Assembly: GCA_022579005.1 (NCBI GenBank)
Contig: MU401509.1
Coordinates: 124,001-188,000, forward strand
Direction: 5' to 3'
Length of the DNA: 64,000 nucleotides
DNA from: Poronia punctata
Taxonomy: Eukaryota; Ascomycota; Sordariomycetes; Xylariales; Xylariaceae
Shown: positions 24,043 through 36,051 of the stretch, in pieces
How the letters are laid out: each line of letters begins with the position of its first letter
How positions within the stretch are numbered: position 1 is the first letter of the stretch
Notes under the pieces: generated by a model
Database searches by the model: none
Seen by the model: only the letters and a program-made list of their open reading frames with translations
What the model was told of the DNA's origin: nothing
Position numbers and translations under genes: made by a program

Positions 24043-27000
24043 TTATGCTGCTGCCTTTGGATGGCTGTTGCCACTTACCGCCCCGGTGGCAATGTTAGTA
24101 GACAACTGCTCGATACTGGTACGCGCATCCAGCAGCTCCAACATGCTGATGTTGACGCCGAGCGCCTTAAGGAACCAGTTGCGCGGCTCTGCAGCGATAA
24201 GACTGTCGACGCCATGCTCCGCCACCGTCTTTGCCGCATGCACGCCGAGAGGGTCGATGAAGAGCATCTCCGCCACGGCAGACGTGATAGCTCTCTTCAC
24301 GAGATCGATCGTACCCGGTAATCCGGCGGTCCCCTCCTGGACCGCCTGAGCGAACTCGCGGCGTAGAGTGGCCATGGCGGACTCGGCCGCGGTAGCCTCA
24401 TCCCCCTGGTTGGCGCCGGCGTCGAGCGAGTGTCTCTGTGCATCTTGGAATGCGCGCATCATGTGGGATACGCGGCCGTCGCTATACCACCGGGGCACCG
24501 ATGCCGAAGAATATATGCCCGCTTTCTCATCATCCAACTTCTTAGCCGCCATCGCGGCCGGGTCCACACAAGTGATGATACTCGCGGCTGACAGGGGATC
24601 CGAGTGACTTCCGCTCCCCTCCTGGTCTTCTGGTAAACCTTGATTCAAGAAGGCCGGCTCGAGAAGGGCGAGGAATTGGTGCTCTGATATGGTGAGGACC
24701 TTGTTACGGGCAAATAGGTCGACGGTGATGGAGTCGGTGCTCAGAGAGCCGAGGTCGTCGATGAAGCCAAAAGATATGGCGGTTGCAGGTAAGCCGAGAC
24801 GCCGGCGATAACGAGCAAAGTACTCCTGGAAATTGTTGGCTGCCGTATACGCACTCTGCGTTGCAAGGGCACAGATTGACTCGATAGACGTAGTCATGAC
24901 GAAGAAGTCTAGAGGCATGTCCAACGTAGCTTCGTGCAGGTTCCTGGTGCCACCGACTTTGGCTGCTAAACTCTGGTGCCACCTATCGATCGAGACCTTG
25001 TCGAAAGAAATATCCAGATAGGACACAGCTGAGTGGACGATACCCTTGAGTGGTCTGTCGGCGGTAGCGTCACGTACGACACGGTCGACCTGTTGTCGTT
25101 GGCTGATATCGCAGGCAACTACCTGAACATCGATCCCACCACCAGCCTTCATGGCTTGGACAAACTCGCGCGCTCCCGGACTGTCGGGACCTCGGCCGGA
25201 TAATACGACCAGATGACGTGCCCCGCGTCCGCCCATCCACCTGATTATCGACCGACCCAACCGTCCGAGACCCCCGGTGACGATATAGCATGCATCCACA
25301 TCGAAGCGAGCAGCTGGAGGAGCAGATATCATCCCGACCTCCGAGTTTGGATCCGTGTACGTTACCACGAGCTGTCCGATGTGCGTTCCCTTGGAGAATT
25401 CTAGCAGCGTCTGATCGAGCCTGGAGACATCAGTCGCCGTGAAGGGATGGATTGGGCCGATGTGACCCTCTCGGCAATACTTGTCCACCTTTGCTAACAG
25501 CTCGCCACCGAGTCCGGGGGTCGTTGTCGAGGACGAGGGAGAGATCGAAGGAAGAGAAGGAGGCTCCTTTTTGGAACAACTCCAACCCAATAGCTTTCGC
25601 ACCCATGACATCCATTCTCCCAACATCCACCAGATGCCCCCGAGGGGTCAGGGATTGGATCGACGCATAAAGCATGTCGCCACTGGAAGAGTTGAGGACC
25701 ACGTCGAAGCCGCCTTTTGCAGTCAGCTTGACAGCGCCAAGTAAGTCGGCAGGGTTTCTTGACGACAAGATATGAGAGGCCGCAATCCCCATCTTGTTAA
25801 CGAGGAACTGTGCCTTCTCGGTGGTCCCAACGGTGGCAAAGACGTCGGCACCCTTCGCTTGGGCGAGTCTAATAGCCGCAAGGCCCAGGCCGCCAGTTGC
25901 TGACTGTATCAGGACTGTTTGGCCTCGCTGAAGATGAGCAAGGTTGTCAAACGCGTGCACAGCTGTCATGTACACAAGTGGCATCGTAGCCACCTCGACA
26001 AGATTGTCCCCAGGCTTGAGGATGTGTGTCGTCACAGCTTTAACACGAGAGAAGTTTCCGAAATGTCCCTTCCCGGTGCCGTAGACGGGATCCCCAACTG
26101 AGAACTTGGTCACTCCGGAGCCGATCGCGGTAACAATGCCCATATATTCAGACGAGAGATTACTGCCATCAAAGCGACCCGAGGCGAGTCCAACATCCTT
26201 CCAATTGAGGCCTACGGCAACGGTCCTGATGTCGATCCAACCGGGAGGTAGTGGTTGCCAGAGCTCGGCGTAGGGCTTGAAGTACAAGGAACTGAGAATG
26301 CCGGGCGTCTCGAAGTCTGCCCGGAAGGGCTGTTCATCGCCCAACGCTCCCTTGACAATACCACATGTCTTGGGCGTCTTGATTACTTCGGAATATGCCT
26401 GAAGTCCCGAGTCGTTCACGACACGGCTTACCCAGATGCATCCGTCCTGCTATGGAAACTCGCAGTCTTGGAAGGTGTCCCCATTCTCCTCGCTGGAGGA
26501 CTCTTGTGAAGCCGATACCTTCCCGATAAGCCATTGTTCTAGCTCCTTATGGTTGATATCGATGTTCTCCGCGTCGACGTCGATGGGAATATACGTGCTG
26601 GCGGGATTCTCGGTTCCAACTGTTCGAAGCAGCCCGGGAACTATCGCGCCTTCCGGATTCCGACCCTTTGCCATTCCACAGGATGTAAGGCATACGAGCG
26701 TCGCCGCTCTCCTTGCCAGCTGTTGGAACGCTTTGAGATGAGCCTCCTCGGCGTCGACTAGAAGACTTTTCCCCGACAGAAAAGCAAGAATATGTGCACC
26801 TTGTTGAACTTCCGTGACATTATCCCAAGTGGTAATATTGGGAGAGAGTTCAAGACGCTCTAAAGCCTCTCGAACGGCTTCCAACAAGGGTGGAATCGAT
26901 CCGCCACCCTCATACACTAGTTCGACACTGGTCTTTTCCTGAATGCCGTTAATAATAACTCCATTGGCCAAGCCATTTTCGATAGGGTGCTCCTCCTCCG

Positions 27001-28587
27001 CTGTTGTCGATAACAAAGTCGTGGTGGTGTTGAACGGGGCGGGATAGTCGCCCAACAGGACTTCAGTTCCCGAGAATGCGGCGTCCTTCAAAGTCAAGTC
27101 CCAGGACTCCTGGCTCAAGAAAGGACTTTCGAATCTACCGTATGGTATTCCGTTCCAATATCCCGTCAGAGTTCCGAGCACGAAGCCGACTAGTATCTGG
27201 TTCAGAGTATTTTCAACCAACACTAGCTTCCCACCGGGACGTAGAAGTTTTCGACAATTTCGCCAGTGTGTTGGCGATACTGGCAGTCGCATGGAGTGTT
27301 TGAGAAGCCATGACGACATCATACACGGGATCAAAACCCTGCGTCGACGGATCGTCCTCGATATCTAGCACGGAAAACATCATGTCGCGGAAACCGGCCA
27401 TTGTTTCCTGAGCCGGCGCCAAAAAGCCTGGCAAGATGTCTGTGAAGGTGTAGTCTTTGTATCGCTTCGAGCTGTTCGAGCCACATAGTGCTTTCAGCGC
27501 TATCCGAGTAGCGCCTCCGGTTCCAGCTCCTAGTTCCAGGATCCTGCTGCTCGGGTTGGCATGGCTCAAGCTATCGAACAGATTGAACAGCTGCGGATAT
27601 GCGCTCGTCATGAAGAGTCCTTCCTCATAGAGTGCTGAAAGGACCCCTTCCGCGACCAAGACATCTACCCCCGTTCTCCGCTCGTGCAGAATATCGTCAA
27701 TGTTGCTGTGCAGGCACTCGACGGCCCTGGCTTCGGGTATGGCTTGAAACTCGCTGCACAGTTCTTCAATTACTTGTGGCCGCCGCAAGCTGCTTAGACT
27801 CCTGGCTTCTTGCATAAACTCGGTTTCGTCGTCAGCCGCATGTCTCTTTATCCAGCTAAAGAAGTTTCCCACGTTGCCTGAAGGTGCCGGCGAGTCTTGC
27901 CTTTCCGCGTACTTGCAGCTGATCTCGACAACAACCATGGAAGCGAGCCTGTTCAGGCCGTGCAGTAGATCAATTCTGTTCACGTTCTCGTCTGGTGGGG
28001 GGAAGAGATGACGAGACTGTGTGTTATCCAAGGTACGGATATCTGGCTTCCAAGCCATCCTCGTGAAAGGGCTGCTGAAAGCTTTAACCGGTGCCTTCTC
28101 CGACGAGGCAGAATCGGTGTAGCTAATGCAGCGAAGACTGTCGAGATGGAGAACGACCTCTCTCCAGCCTTGTTTATCATCTGGAGGCGGATGTAAGCTC
28201 CTCGGAGGCCTCGGAGTTCTCCTTGCGCAACGACAACGCCACTGTCCTCCCGGCCGATATCTTTATCGAGACTAGGTCGATTTCCGCATTGAGCCCGAAC
28301 AAAGCCCCGGCAAGCTCTAGCATCGTCACTTGGCCATCTTCATGGTTCTTTTCATCCTGGCAGCTCCTTTGGAAGTCTGTTTCCCGTTTATATGCGTTCG
28401 GCTGGAACCATTGGCTAGAGATCCATTTGGGACGGCAGCCGTTCACTGGCTGGTTGTCCGTGCCTGGCTTAACGTAAGTGGGTAGAACGTCGTTGACATG
28501 GTCGATGATGCAATGCCCGTTGGCACCGCCAAATCCAAATGAATTTATGCTTGCTCTTCTGGGTGGACCATAACTCTCGACTGATTT
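24043..28587 (-). pseudogene. highly reducing polyketide synthase remnant
   Basis: Read on the minus strand, the fragment opens with the end of a ketosynthase (RRASINSFGFGGANGH, near 28550). It passes quickly to a dehydratase-tail/linker region and then a C-methyltransferase (SAM motif ILELGAGTGGATR). An enoyl reductase (VLIQSATGGLGLAA), a ketoreductase (VTGGLGRLGRS and a QSAYTAANNF tyrosine) and an acyl carrier domain (GVDSLIAAE) ending at 24043 follow. Most of the KS, all of the AT and most of the DH are absent. The frame is broken near 28190, near 27255 and near 25518, and by an in-frame TAG at 26450-26452. A stop at 28588-28590 closes the frame upstream. It is a relic unless these breaks are assembly errors; the missing AT and KS cannot be explained that way. 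No biosynthetic partner genes are adjacent. Confidence 0.88.
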
Positions 28588-29828
28588 TTATCACCGCACA
28601 ACTTGTCGGCTGGGGTACTCGTAACAGGAATGGTTGCATTAGGTAAGTAGGCTACGGTATGTTAAGGCGTAGTAACAAGTAGTAGGGGGACAGGAACCTG
28701 GCGGCCCACACTACGCTGCATCGTGCTTTCCTTTCCGGCAGAAATTCATTGGATGATTGCAGATGCATGTACCCTACAAGAACTTGCTGCTGTTGCTAAG
28801 GTAGTAGTAGTAGTAGAATTTTAACGTCTATCTTAGGTGCTGTTGCTAAGGTAGGTAGGGTATGCAAGCGACTCCATGTGATTTACAACAGCCTACTATA
28901 TATGCCTATGACGTTAAATTCCATGGCTCCTCGGCATTAGAACCAATTCTCAGCTATCCGGACCCAGATGTAGCCGCCAAATCTTTACAGCATGCGATCA
29001 CTGCTGACTGCCAAAGCGAATGTTCAGCACGAAATCCGGATAGGGTCTGAATATTATACACTGTTACACGTCGCGGCTTCGACAGGTTATTCTCCGTGTG
29101 TCCGCTGATGTCGAATAATAAAGGTGTGATAGGAGGCCACCACAAGTTGGTAGACGGAGTTTTACTAATTTATGTACATGGCCGCGACATGGAATATGCA
29201 CCGATGAGTAGACCTGCCATTAACCTGGGTAACTGGGTTGCTGAATGTCCACTCAAGAAGCGAAAAAGACATCAAAGGCCGGCATTGCACCCTTCTCTGA
29301 ACGACTAGGTCGGTTTATGGGATTGTACTCAAGCCGCGTAATCTGTCACAGTGCTTGTCATAGTACCTACGGTGCACGGCCGGCCGGGTTACCCCTCTGT
29401 GTCTCGGGGCTCGACGGACATGACACTGCGCACATTACACTGAAGTTGCGAGCCTGGAGCTGCGGCGCCGGATGTTGGTCTGTTAGAGGGGTCCAGGACC
29501 CAGTCTTTCCACCGTTCCCGCGTTGATCCCTATAGAAATATGCCGTTCCAAATGCAAGGAGGAAATGTAGTTGACGTGTAAATACGTCTAGCTCACTTCT
29601 ATATGACTAACTTGTTCGCAGCATTATGCCCTCACTGTTTTACTGTCCAGGGCTCAGGGGCGCTCAGGGCTCCCACCCGCCCGGGCTCCATTCACCGTAG
29701 ACTGACTCTCTTCATCAAATATCTCGGAGAAGTGATAGTCCTCGTCTTCGTCACGAACAGCCCAGAGATCCCATCGAATTGAGGCTCTCCATCTTCGAAT
29801 TCGGCTTGCAGTCAGCCAGCTTTCCACC
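28588..29828. other. intergenic, no supported gene
   Basis: The region begins where the PKS similarity stops and ends at the CSC1-like start. It has a short GTA run near 28801-28815 and the phrase GCTGTTGCTAAGGTAG twice, near 28790 and 28841. No coding frame was recognised. The start of the CSC1-like gene has good context (CCACCATG). Confidence 0.5.
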
Positions 29829-32800
29829 ATGTTTTACCAATTACTCGATCCGCCGACGGTACAACGCCGTGATAATGAAACCGATCAATTCCTCCGCCTT
29901 ATCCAAAACCCCTTCAACACAAATGTATGTTCTCCTACCGTGGCAGGGTCGTTCAAGCCAATCTAATGTGGCACTCCAGTTGAGCAAACAAGCCTTCCTG
30001 TCGTCGTTGACTTATTCGCTTGGGGCGGCATTTATATTTGTCCTGGTATTTTGTTGGCTCCGGCCTCGGAATAAGACCGTTTACGCACCTCGTCTGAAGC
30101 AACTCGATATAGAGCACGCGCCGTCACCTCTAGGCAATGGGTTCTGGAGTTGGGTCTCTCCTTCGGTTAGAACGCGTGAAGAAGAGCTTGTTGAGAAGAT
30201 CGGCCTCGATGCCACTCTGTTCCTGCGTTTCGCCAAGATGCTACGCAATCTCATGGTCGTCCTTTCCCTCATCGGCTGCGGCGTATACATTCCTACCAAC
30301 GTCCTCCAGAATAGGCGGAACAAGGTTATATATAACTCGAATTTCTTCATCAACCTCACCCCTTTAGGTGTTTGGGGAAGCGCCTGCTGGGTCCATGTGG
30401 TCGTCTCGTACGTCTTCGACGTTTTGATCTGTTTATTCATTTGGTGGAACTACCGCGCGGCAGCTCGGATGCGGCGCGAGTATCTTGCCAGCCCCCAGTA
30501 CCAAGGAAGCCTCCACGCGAGGACTTTATTGGTGAGGCCCCGCCCTTTCTTTCTTTCTTGTCGCGAGCGGCTTGTTACGACACCCAAGATAAATCATTCT
30601 GATTCCATCTCTTCAGTTGACCCATCTTCCCGACCCAGATCAAGCTGAATACGGGATCGACCGAGTCTTGAGTCGGTTTGAGCAAGGACAAAGCCACTCG
30701 GCAACAATCGCTCGCAATGTCAAGGGACTTCCCGAGTTGATCGAAGAGCATGACGAAGCTGTCAGGAAACTCGAAAAGATCCTGACCAAATATGTGAAGA
30801 GTTCAATCAGGGTGGCCGCCCAGAGACCGCCGTGTTATAAGCAGAGCGGAGATATCAGTCCTGGCATGTTTAGGAGAGTGCGGGCGATAGACGACCTCAC
30901 CGGTCGGATCCAAAAGCTGAGGGAGGATATCAAGAAGAAGCGAATAGACGTTGCCAATCAGGAGCCGCTCTGTTTTGGCTTTGCCAGCTTCGAAAACGTG
31001 AGGGAAGCCCATTTGATCGCCTTGGCCGTCCAGCATGACCGGCCCCCCGGCGTCACTATTCGACTGGCGCCGACACCGAACGATCTCATCTGGGAGAACC
31101 TTATCTTGGACCGGCGCCGGCGTCAGTGGGTTGGATTTGTCAACAACTTTTGGGTCGCTGTTTTGACCGTCATCTGGACGGTGCCCAACGGCCTCATTGC
31201 CATCTTCCTCGCCAACCTGAGCAATCTCGGGACGCTCTGGCCGAGTTTTTCTTCCCAGCTCGAGCGGCATCCAAAGGCGTGGGGCGCAATCCAGGGTATC
31301 CTTGCACCGCTGGTGACGACATTATTCTACACGGCACTCCCCTCGATATTCCGGCAACTATCGGTCTACGCAGGCGATTACTCGAGGACCTCTCGGGAGC
31401 GGCACGTGACGGCAAAGCTCTACGCCTTCTCCGTCTTCAACAACCTCGTCGTCTTCTCGCTCTTCTCCACAGCCTGGAAGTACGGCACAGCGGTGGCAAG
31501 CGCAAAGGAAAGCGGAGCCAGCATCTGGTCGGCCCTTGTCGAGTCGGACCCGTTCGGCAACATCATGATCGCCTTCTGCGACGTCTCGCCCTTCTGGCTC
31601 AATTACCTTCTCCAGCGCAACTTTGGCGCCGCGTTTGACCTATCACAGGTCCTCAGGCTTGCCAAGCTCTGGTCGTTCAAGAGCTATCCCACCCGCAAGT
31701 TACTCAGTCCGACGCCACGCGAACTGGAAGAGGTCTCGGCGCCGCCACCTTTTGACTATGCGTCCAACTCCAACAACTGTCTGTTTTATATTACCGTCGC
31801 GCTGGTATTCGCCCCCTTCCAGCCTCTGGTGCTTCCTGTCACGTCACTGTACTTTAGCTTCGAGTTGATCTCGAAGAGCTACCTACTGCTGTGGGTCATC
31901 CCCCCCCCCCCCCCCCTCATTCCGCTGTTGCGCAGTGTTGAGCTAACAGGATGTATCTCTCTTTGCCCCGGTAGATATATATTCGTCACGAAATACGAAA
32001 GCGGCGGGGCCTTGTGGCGTATACTCGTCGATAGATTGCTTTTCGCCACCCTACTCTCCAATCTAGTGGTGACGATCTTCATCGGCGTACGAGGGGGATC
32101 ATACCATCAAATAGTCTCGATGCTACCCCTTCTCGCCGTACTTGGCGGCTTCAAATTCTACTGTTACTATGCATTCGATGGTTACTCCAAATTCTGTCTC
32201 GAGGACCCCCAGGACCCCGAAGGAAGCAGCCAGGAATCGATAGCGGTGGATTCGACCAATGACCGCGTCGTCGTACGCTTCGACCATCCGGCGTTGTACA
32301 AGGAACTCATGATCCCTCTCGTCGACCCGAGGGCCAAGTACCTTGTCAGGAACATCAGCGACGGCCAGTGGGCCGTACCGTCTAGGAAGAAGGACGAGTG
32401 CGGCGAAGACTTCCCGATGCGCAACATGCGCACAGACAGGGAAGGCCGGGGAGACGGGACCGGGCCGGACAAGGCCGTAGAAGACGGCGTAGACCCGGTT
32501 TTGACCAATCCGAGGTGGTCATTCCGGTACCCACAACGTAGCGAGGACAGATGTCGCCATCCTGATCGCCCTAGTCACGTAAGTCCAGGAGGTTCACCGG
32601 ACCTAGAACGGCCAATCGCTCATGAGTCTCGACCAGAAGGTTTACCTGACCTAGAACGGCCGATCGCTCATGATTCCCGACAAGACACCTTCAAATATTC
32701 GAGAGTGACAGCATGGCATGAGCTACGTAATATGCCGAGCATGAGCTACGATACGACGACCTACCCTTCACGCCGCCTCGGCGTTTGTACACCTATTCCA

Positions 32801-33166
32801 GAAAGCAGGGTCCGCCGGAAACCACCAAGCCTCGCAAAGGTCGGGGTACAAAGGAAGGACCGCAAGAAGAAGAAGAGAGTGGTGGGCCGGGTACCACCAA
32901 ACCTCGCAAAGGTCGGGGTACAAAGAAAGGACCGCAAGAAGAAGAAGAGAGTGGTGGATAGATTTAAAAGACGACGTGGCACCATACTATTCCAACGTCG
33001 CATATTGGATGCCGTGACAAAGGCTCCGGGCCGAGAGACGCATGAAGAGGCGCTCTGGCACCGGCGTCGACAGTTGGAAATTGTGTTTTACAAAGACAGA
33101 TTGTACCATGCTGGCGTTTGGACTAGAAAACCGTTCCATCATTTCCGCAGAGGTACCCAAGGTTAG
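29829..33166 (+). CDS. CSC1/OSCA-like transmembrane protein (DUF221 / RSN1-Phm7 type)
   Basis: Four exons (29829-29924, 29980-30531, 30617-31890, 31975-33166) join in phase to give 1037 residues. I chose the ATG at 29829 (CCACCATG); a GTATGT donor at 29925 and a CTAAT...CAG acceptor remove 55 nt and join FNTN to LSKQAFLSSL, the usual family opening. Domains: the first membrane segment near residue 45, followed by VYAPRLKQLD; two more in the RSN1_TM region; a long cytosolic loop (LTHLPDPDQAEYGIDRVLSRFE); then the multi-pass DUF221 core (FVNNFWVAVLTVIW onwards; VTKYESGGALWR). The tail is hydrophilic and basic with two short internal duplications. CSC1/OSCA proteins are mechanosensitive or hyperosmolality-gated calcium-permeable channels; that activity is inferred. 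The third intron is 84 nt, in frame, contains a C17 run, and would be silent if retained. Confidence 0.9.
32821..32964 (+). repeat. 72-bp tandem duplication inside CSC1-like gene
   Basis: Two adjacent near-identical 72-bp units (starting about 32821 and 32893) encode a 24-residue repeat containing AKVGVQRKDRKKKKRVV. The few differences keep the frame. Confidence 0.9.
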
Positions 33167-33540
33167 GTATGTCCCTTATCCGTACCAGATAATGTTGATA
33201 CGAATAGATATGGATCTCAATTACTTTATAATGGTAATATAATAATAATAAAAACACTTTGGTCACGTTACTATAAAAACGAGGCTCGACATTGATTGTT
33301 GGATATTGGAAAGATATTGGGAGCAGTCGCTAAAGCAGATAGGAGGCAGGCCGTCACAAGGTCGACAAGAAAACTTGCCAGCTTCTTTGACTCTCGAGCC
33401 GTTCTCTGCTGGATACACTGCAGAACGCCTTACCTAAGCCAGAATAGATGAGCTTCACGCGGCATTCGGTACCGGTCGTTGGAATGGCGGGGTGTCGTAC
33501 CTGCTCTATCTAATCTACTATGTATATTACCTTGTACAGG

Positions 33541-33571
33541 TAATACCGTAATACCGTAATACCGTAATACC
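33541..33571. repeat. TAATACCG tandem repeat
   Basis: Almost four head-to-tail copies of an 8-bp unit in non-coding DNA. Confidence 0.88.
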
Positions 33572-34195
33572 CAAGAATTAAGGTCTCACCCCACAATGAA
33601 CTCTGATTCGGTACCTGCATATAAGGCCTTTTTTTTTTTTATCTAGTAAAGTACCTAAGCTTGGATGACAGATCATTTCCGGGCGCCGTCTTTTCTAGAT
33701 AGGCACAGCCAGGAACGCCGGTAATTTATTCTACTAATGTGGATTTATCACATGTCACCTGACACACTATCATATGTCATTTCAACCGGTCAAGGTACGG
33801 GCAGAAGTGGAGCCATACACCTTCTAGTGTGTGCCGGTGCCCCGTTTTTTTGAACGGGGTTGACCCCAGTTTATCCGACTCGCACAACAGAAAAGGTCTC
33901 AACACCGCCCACCCCCACCCGCGCGACTCAAGGGTTCAGGTCCCCGATGCATGCATTTTTTTTTTGAACAAAAAAAAGTCATGCAACCACTTAAAAGATG
34001 TGGAGAGTTTGGAATTTGGGCGAAATTCTAGACCCTTACATGGTCTTTATATTGTTTCATGTTCCTTTAGATGAAACAAGTTTTATTTATTCATGAATCG
34101 ACCTGCGGGACGGCAAAATGATTCATTTATTTTGGGGACTGAATATGCGATCTATCTGCAGATGTCGTGTCGGGTGAAGTAAGTGAAGATGTCTA

Positions 34196-34398
34196 GGGGG
34201 GGGGGGGGGGGGGGGGGGGGGTTTTTTTTTAAAAAAAATTTGGGGTCGAGAAATTTTTTTTTGAAAAAAAACAAAAAATTAAAAAAAANNNNNNNNNNTC
34301 GCTCGTCTGCCTCCCCCCGCCCCCACCCCCCCGCGCCCGCCGCGCCCCCCCCCGCCCCCCCCCCCCCGCCCGGGGCGGGCGGGGGGGGGGGGGAGGGT
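34196..34398. other. assembly gap with flanking homopolymers
   Basis: Ten N at 34289-34298 are flanked by a long G run (from about 34197) on the left and C-rich then G-rich runs on the right. The pattern resembles the gap at 22974-22983 and suggests unreliable bases. Confidence 0.85.
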
Positions 34399-34961
34399 TT
34401 AGATGAATATAAATATGAGGTCTAGAAACTTTTTTTTGAAAAATAACAAACAAGTTAAAACATCATCATTATCATCATCATCAGAATAAACAGTCCTTAC
34501 TTACCAAATGATATGATATGAAGCTTTGAAGCTCTTACCTATATATACACACATATAACCACTCACTTATAACATCAACAACAACAACATCAACAAAACA
34601 TCTTGCCGGTTGACCAATCCTTTTATCATCGGAGTCGATTCAACCTTCGCTTGATAACGAACATCGACAGTCAGTCCTCAGTCTCGGGAAGATAGTCAGA
34701 CAGACAGACGATATACCTAGCGGATTTCTTCAATCATTTACCACACACACACCCACACAACCTACTATACATTTCATTCATTCCGCAACCAAGCAAGGCA
34801 AATACAAATATTCTGAGTCGTGCTCACATATACCTACCATTATCACCAGCCCACCAGTGGCAGCTCAAACAACCGGCACAATAAGTCCTTCAATCATTCA
34901 CAAAAACAACCACAAAAACAACCACACGACGACAACCAAACCCAACCAACAACAAAAAAAA

Positions 34962-35357
34962 ATGCCATCCCTATCAAAAACCCTCCTCCTCCTCCCCATC
35001 CTCCTCCTCACAACCACCCCCATAACCCTCGCCCTCCCCACCCCATCCTCCGACCAGGACCTATCCCCCCGGAAACAAACCTACGCCGGCGAAATAACCT
35101 ACTACGAGCCCGGCCTCGGCGCATGCGGCTGGACGAACGGCGCCAACGAACTAGTAGCCGCCGTATCGCCGAGCCAATATTCGGGCAACTGCGGGAAGAG
35201 GGCGACGATAAGGAAGGACGGGAAGACGGTCCATGTGAAAGTCGTGGATAAATGTCCCGGTTGCAAGAGCGGGAGTATTGATGTCTCGCCCGCTGCTTTC
35301 AAGACTTTGGCCGATTTGGGCGTTGGACGGACGGGCGTTACTTGGTCTTTTGATTAA
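34962..35357 (+). CDS. small secreted double-psi beta-barrel (barwin/expansin-like) protein
   Basis: A single exon of 131 residues. I chose the ATG at 34962 because it opens directly into a signal peptide (MPSLSKTLLLLPILLLTTTP, then ITLALP) followed by a short linker. The mature domain has the RlpA-like/barwin pattern: GEITYYEPGLGACGWTN, then CGKRATIRKDGKTVHVKVVD, KCPGCKSGSIDVSP and a final LGVGRTGVTWSFD. Four cysteines fit two disulfides. Relatives include expansin-like and cerato-platanin-neighbouring proteins that bind or loosen cell-wall polysaccharide without hydrolysis. It faces a secreted rhamnogalacturonan-acetylesterase-like gene 0.7 kb away on the opposite strand. Family call is good; molecular role is inferred. 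Confidence 0.88.
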   Translation: MPSLSKTLLLLPILLLTTTPITLALPTPSSDQDLSPRKQTYAGEITYYEPGLGACGWTNGANELVAAVSPSQYSGNCGKRATIRKDGKTVHVKVVDKCPGCKSGSIDVSPAAFKTLADLGVGRTGVTWSFD

Positions 35358-36051
35358 TTTTTTTTTTCTTTCTTCTTTTTTTCTTTTTTCTTTTTCTTTG
35401 GGATGGGATGGGATGGGAAGAATACCTAGGCTGAAAGAAGGGGGGGAAGAGGTGGGATCTTGTTCACTTCTTTTTGCTATCATTCATTCATTCATTCATA
35501 CATTTGCTCCGCCACCACTCGCTTGCTTACCTATTTACCCTTCAAACTTCACTTCACTTCATTTAATTTCGATACTTTCATTCTTTTCTTTACCTTTACC
35601 GATATCGCTTGTCCGTCCGCTTATTCGTTGATCGCGCTGGATACGAGAGAATATTGGGGGGGGGGGATGTCATGCTTTCTTTCATCTTGTATATATTGAT
35701 GATATACCCGGGGGGCGTTAACCCTTTCTGTTGCTCGAAGAGGGTTTGAACACTCGCTTGTCTTTTTCCAATGATGAATATCTGGTTTTATTTCTCTGTA
35801 TATATTGTCATGTTTTGGATATTTGGATTTTTTGACGTTTACTATTTCCGAATATGACTCTCGTTCTTTCTTTTACGCCTTTTTTTTTTCTTTCAGGCAA
35901 TGAATATGAATTTATAAAATTTGATCAATGAACATGGGACACATAAGAAGATCACAGTAGTGAATTTCTTGTAATTTGACACAGTCATTGATTGAGATCA
36001 TATACTATGAGATTTTATTGTAGAACCCTTCGTTCTCCTGTCTTGCCAAAT
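35358..36051. other. convergent intergenic region
   Basis: The 3' flanks of two genes facing each other. T-rich just after 35357 (likely 3' untranslated region), with GGGAT repeats near 35400-35418 and an ATTC run near 35482-35500. No gene was seen. Confidence 0.5.

Larger units (their letters stand above)
33167..34961. other. intergenic with simple repeats and an assembly gap
   Basis: No gene was recognised. The region holds a TAATACCG octamer run (33541-33571), a homopolymer-rich segment around ten N (34196-34398), and near 34560-34960 a CA/AAC-rich stretch that probably is promoter and 5' leader of the small secreted protein. Confidence 0.5.
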
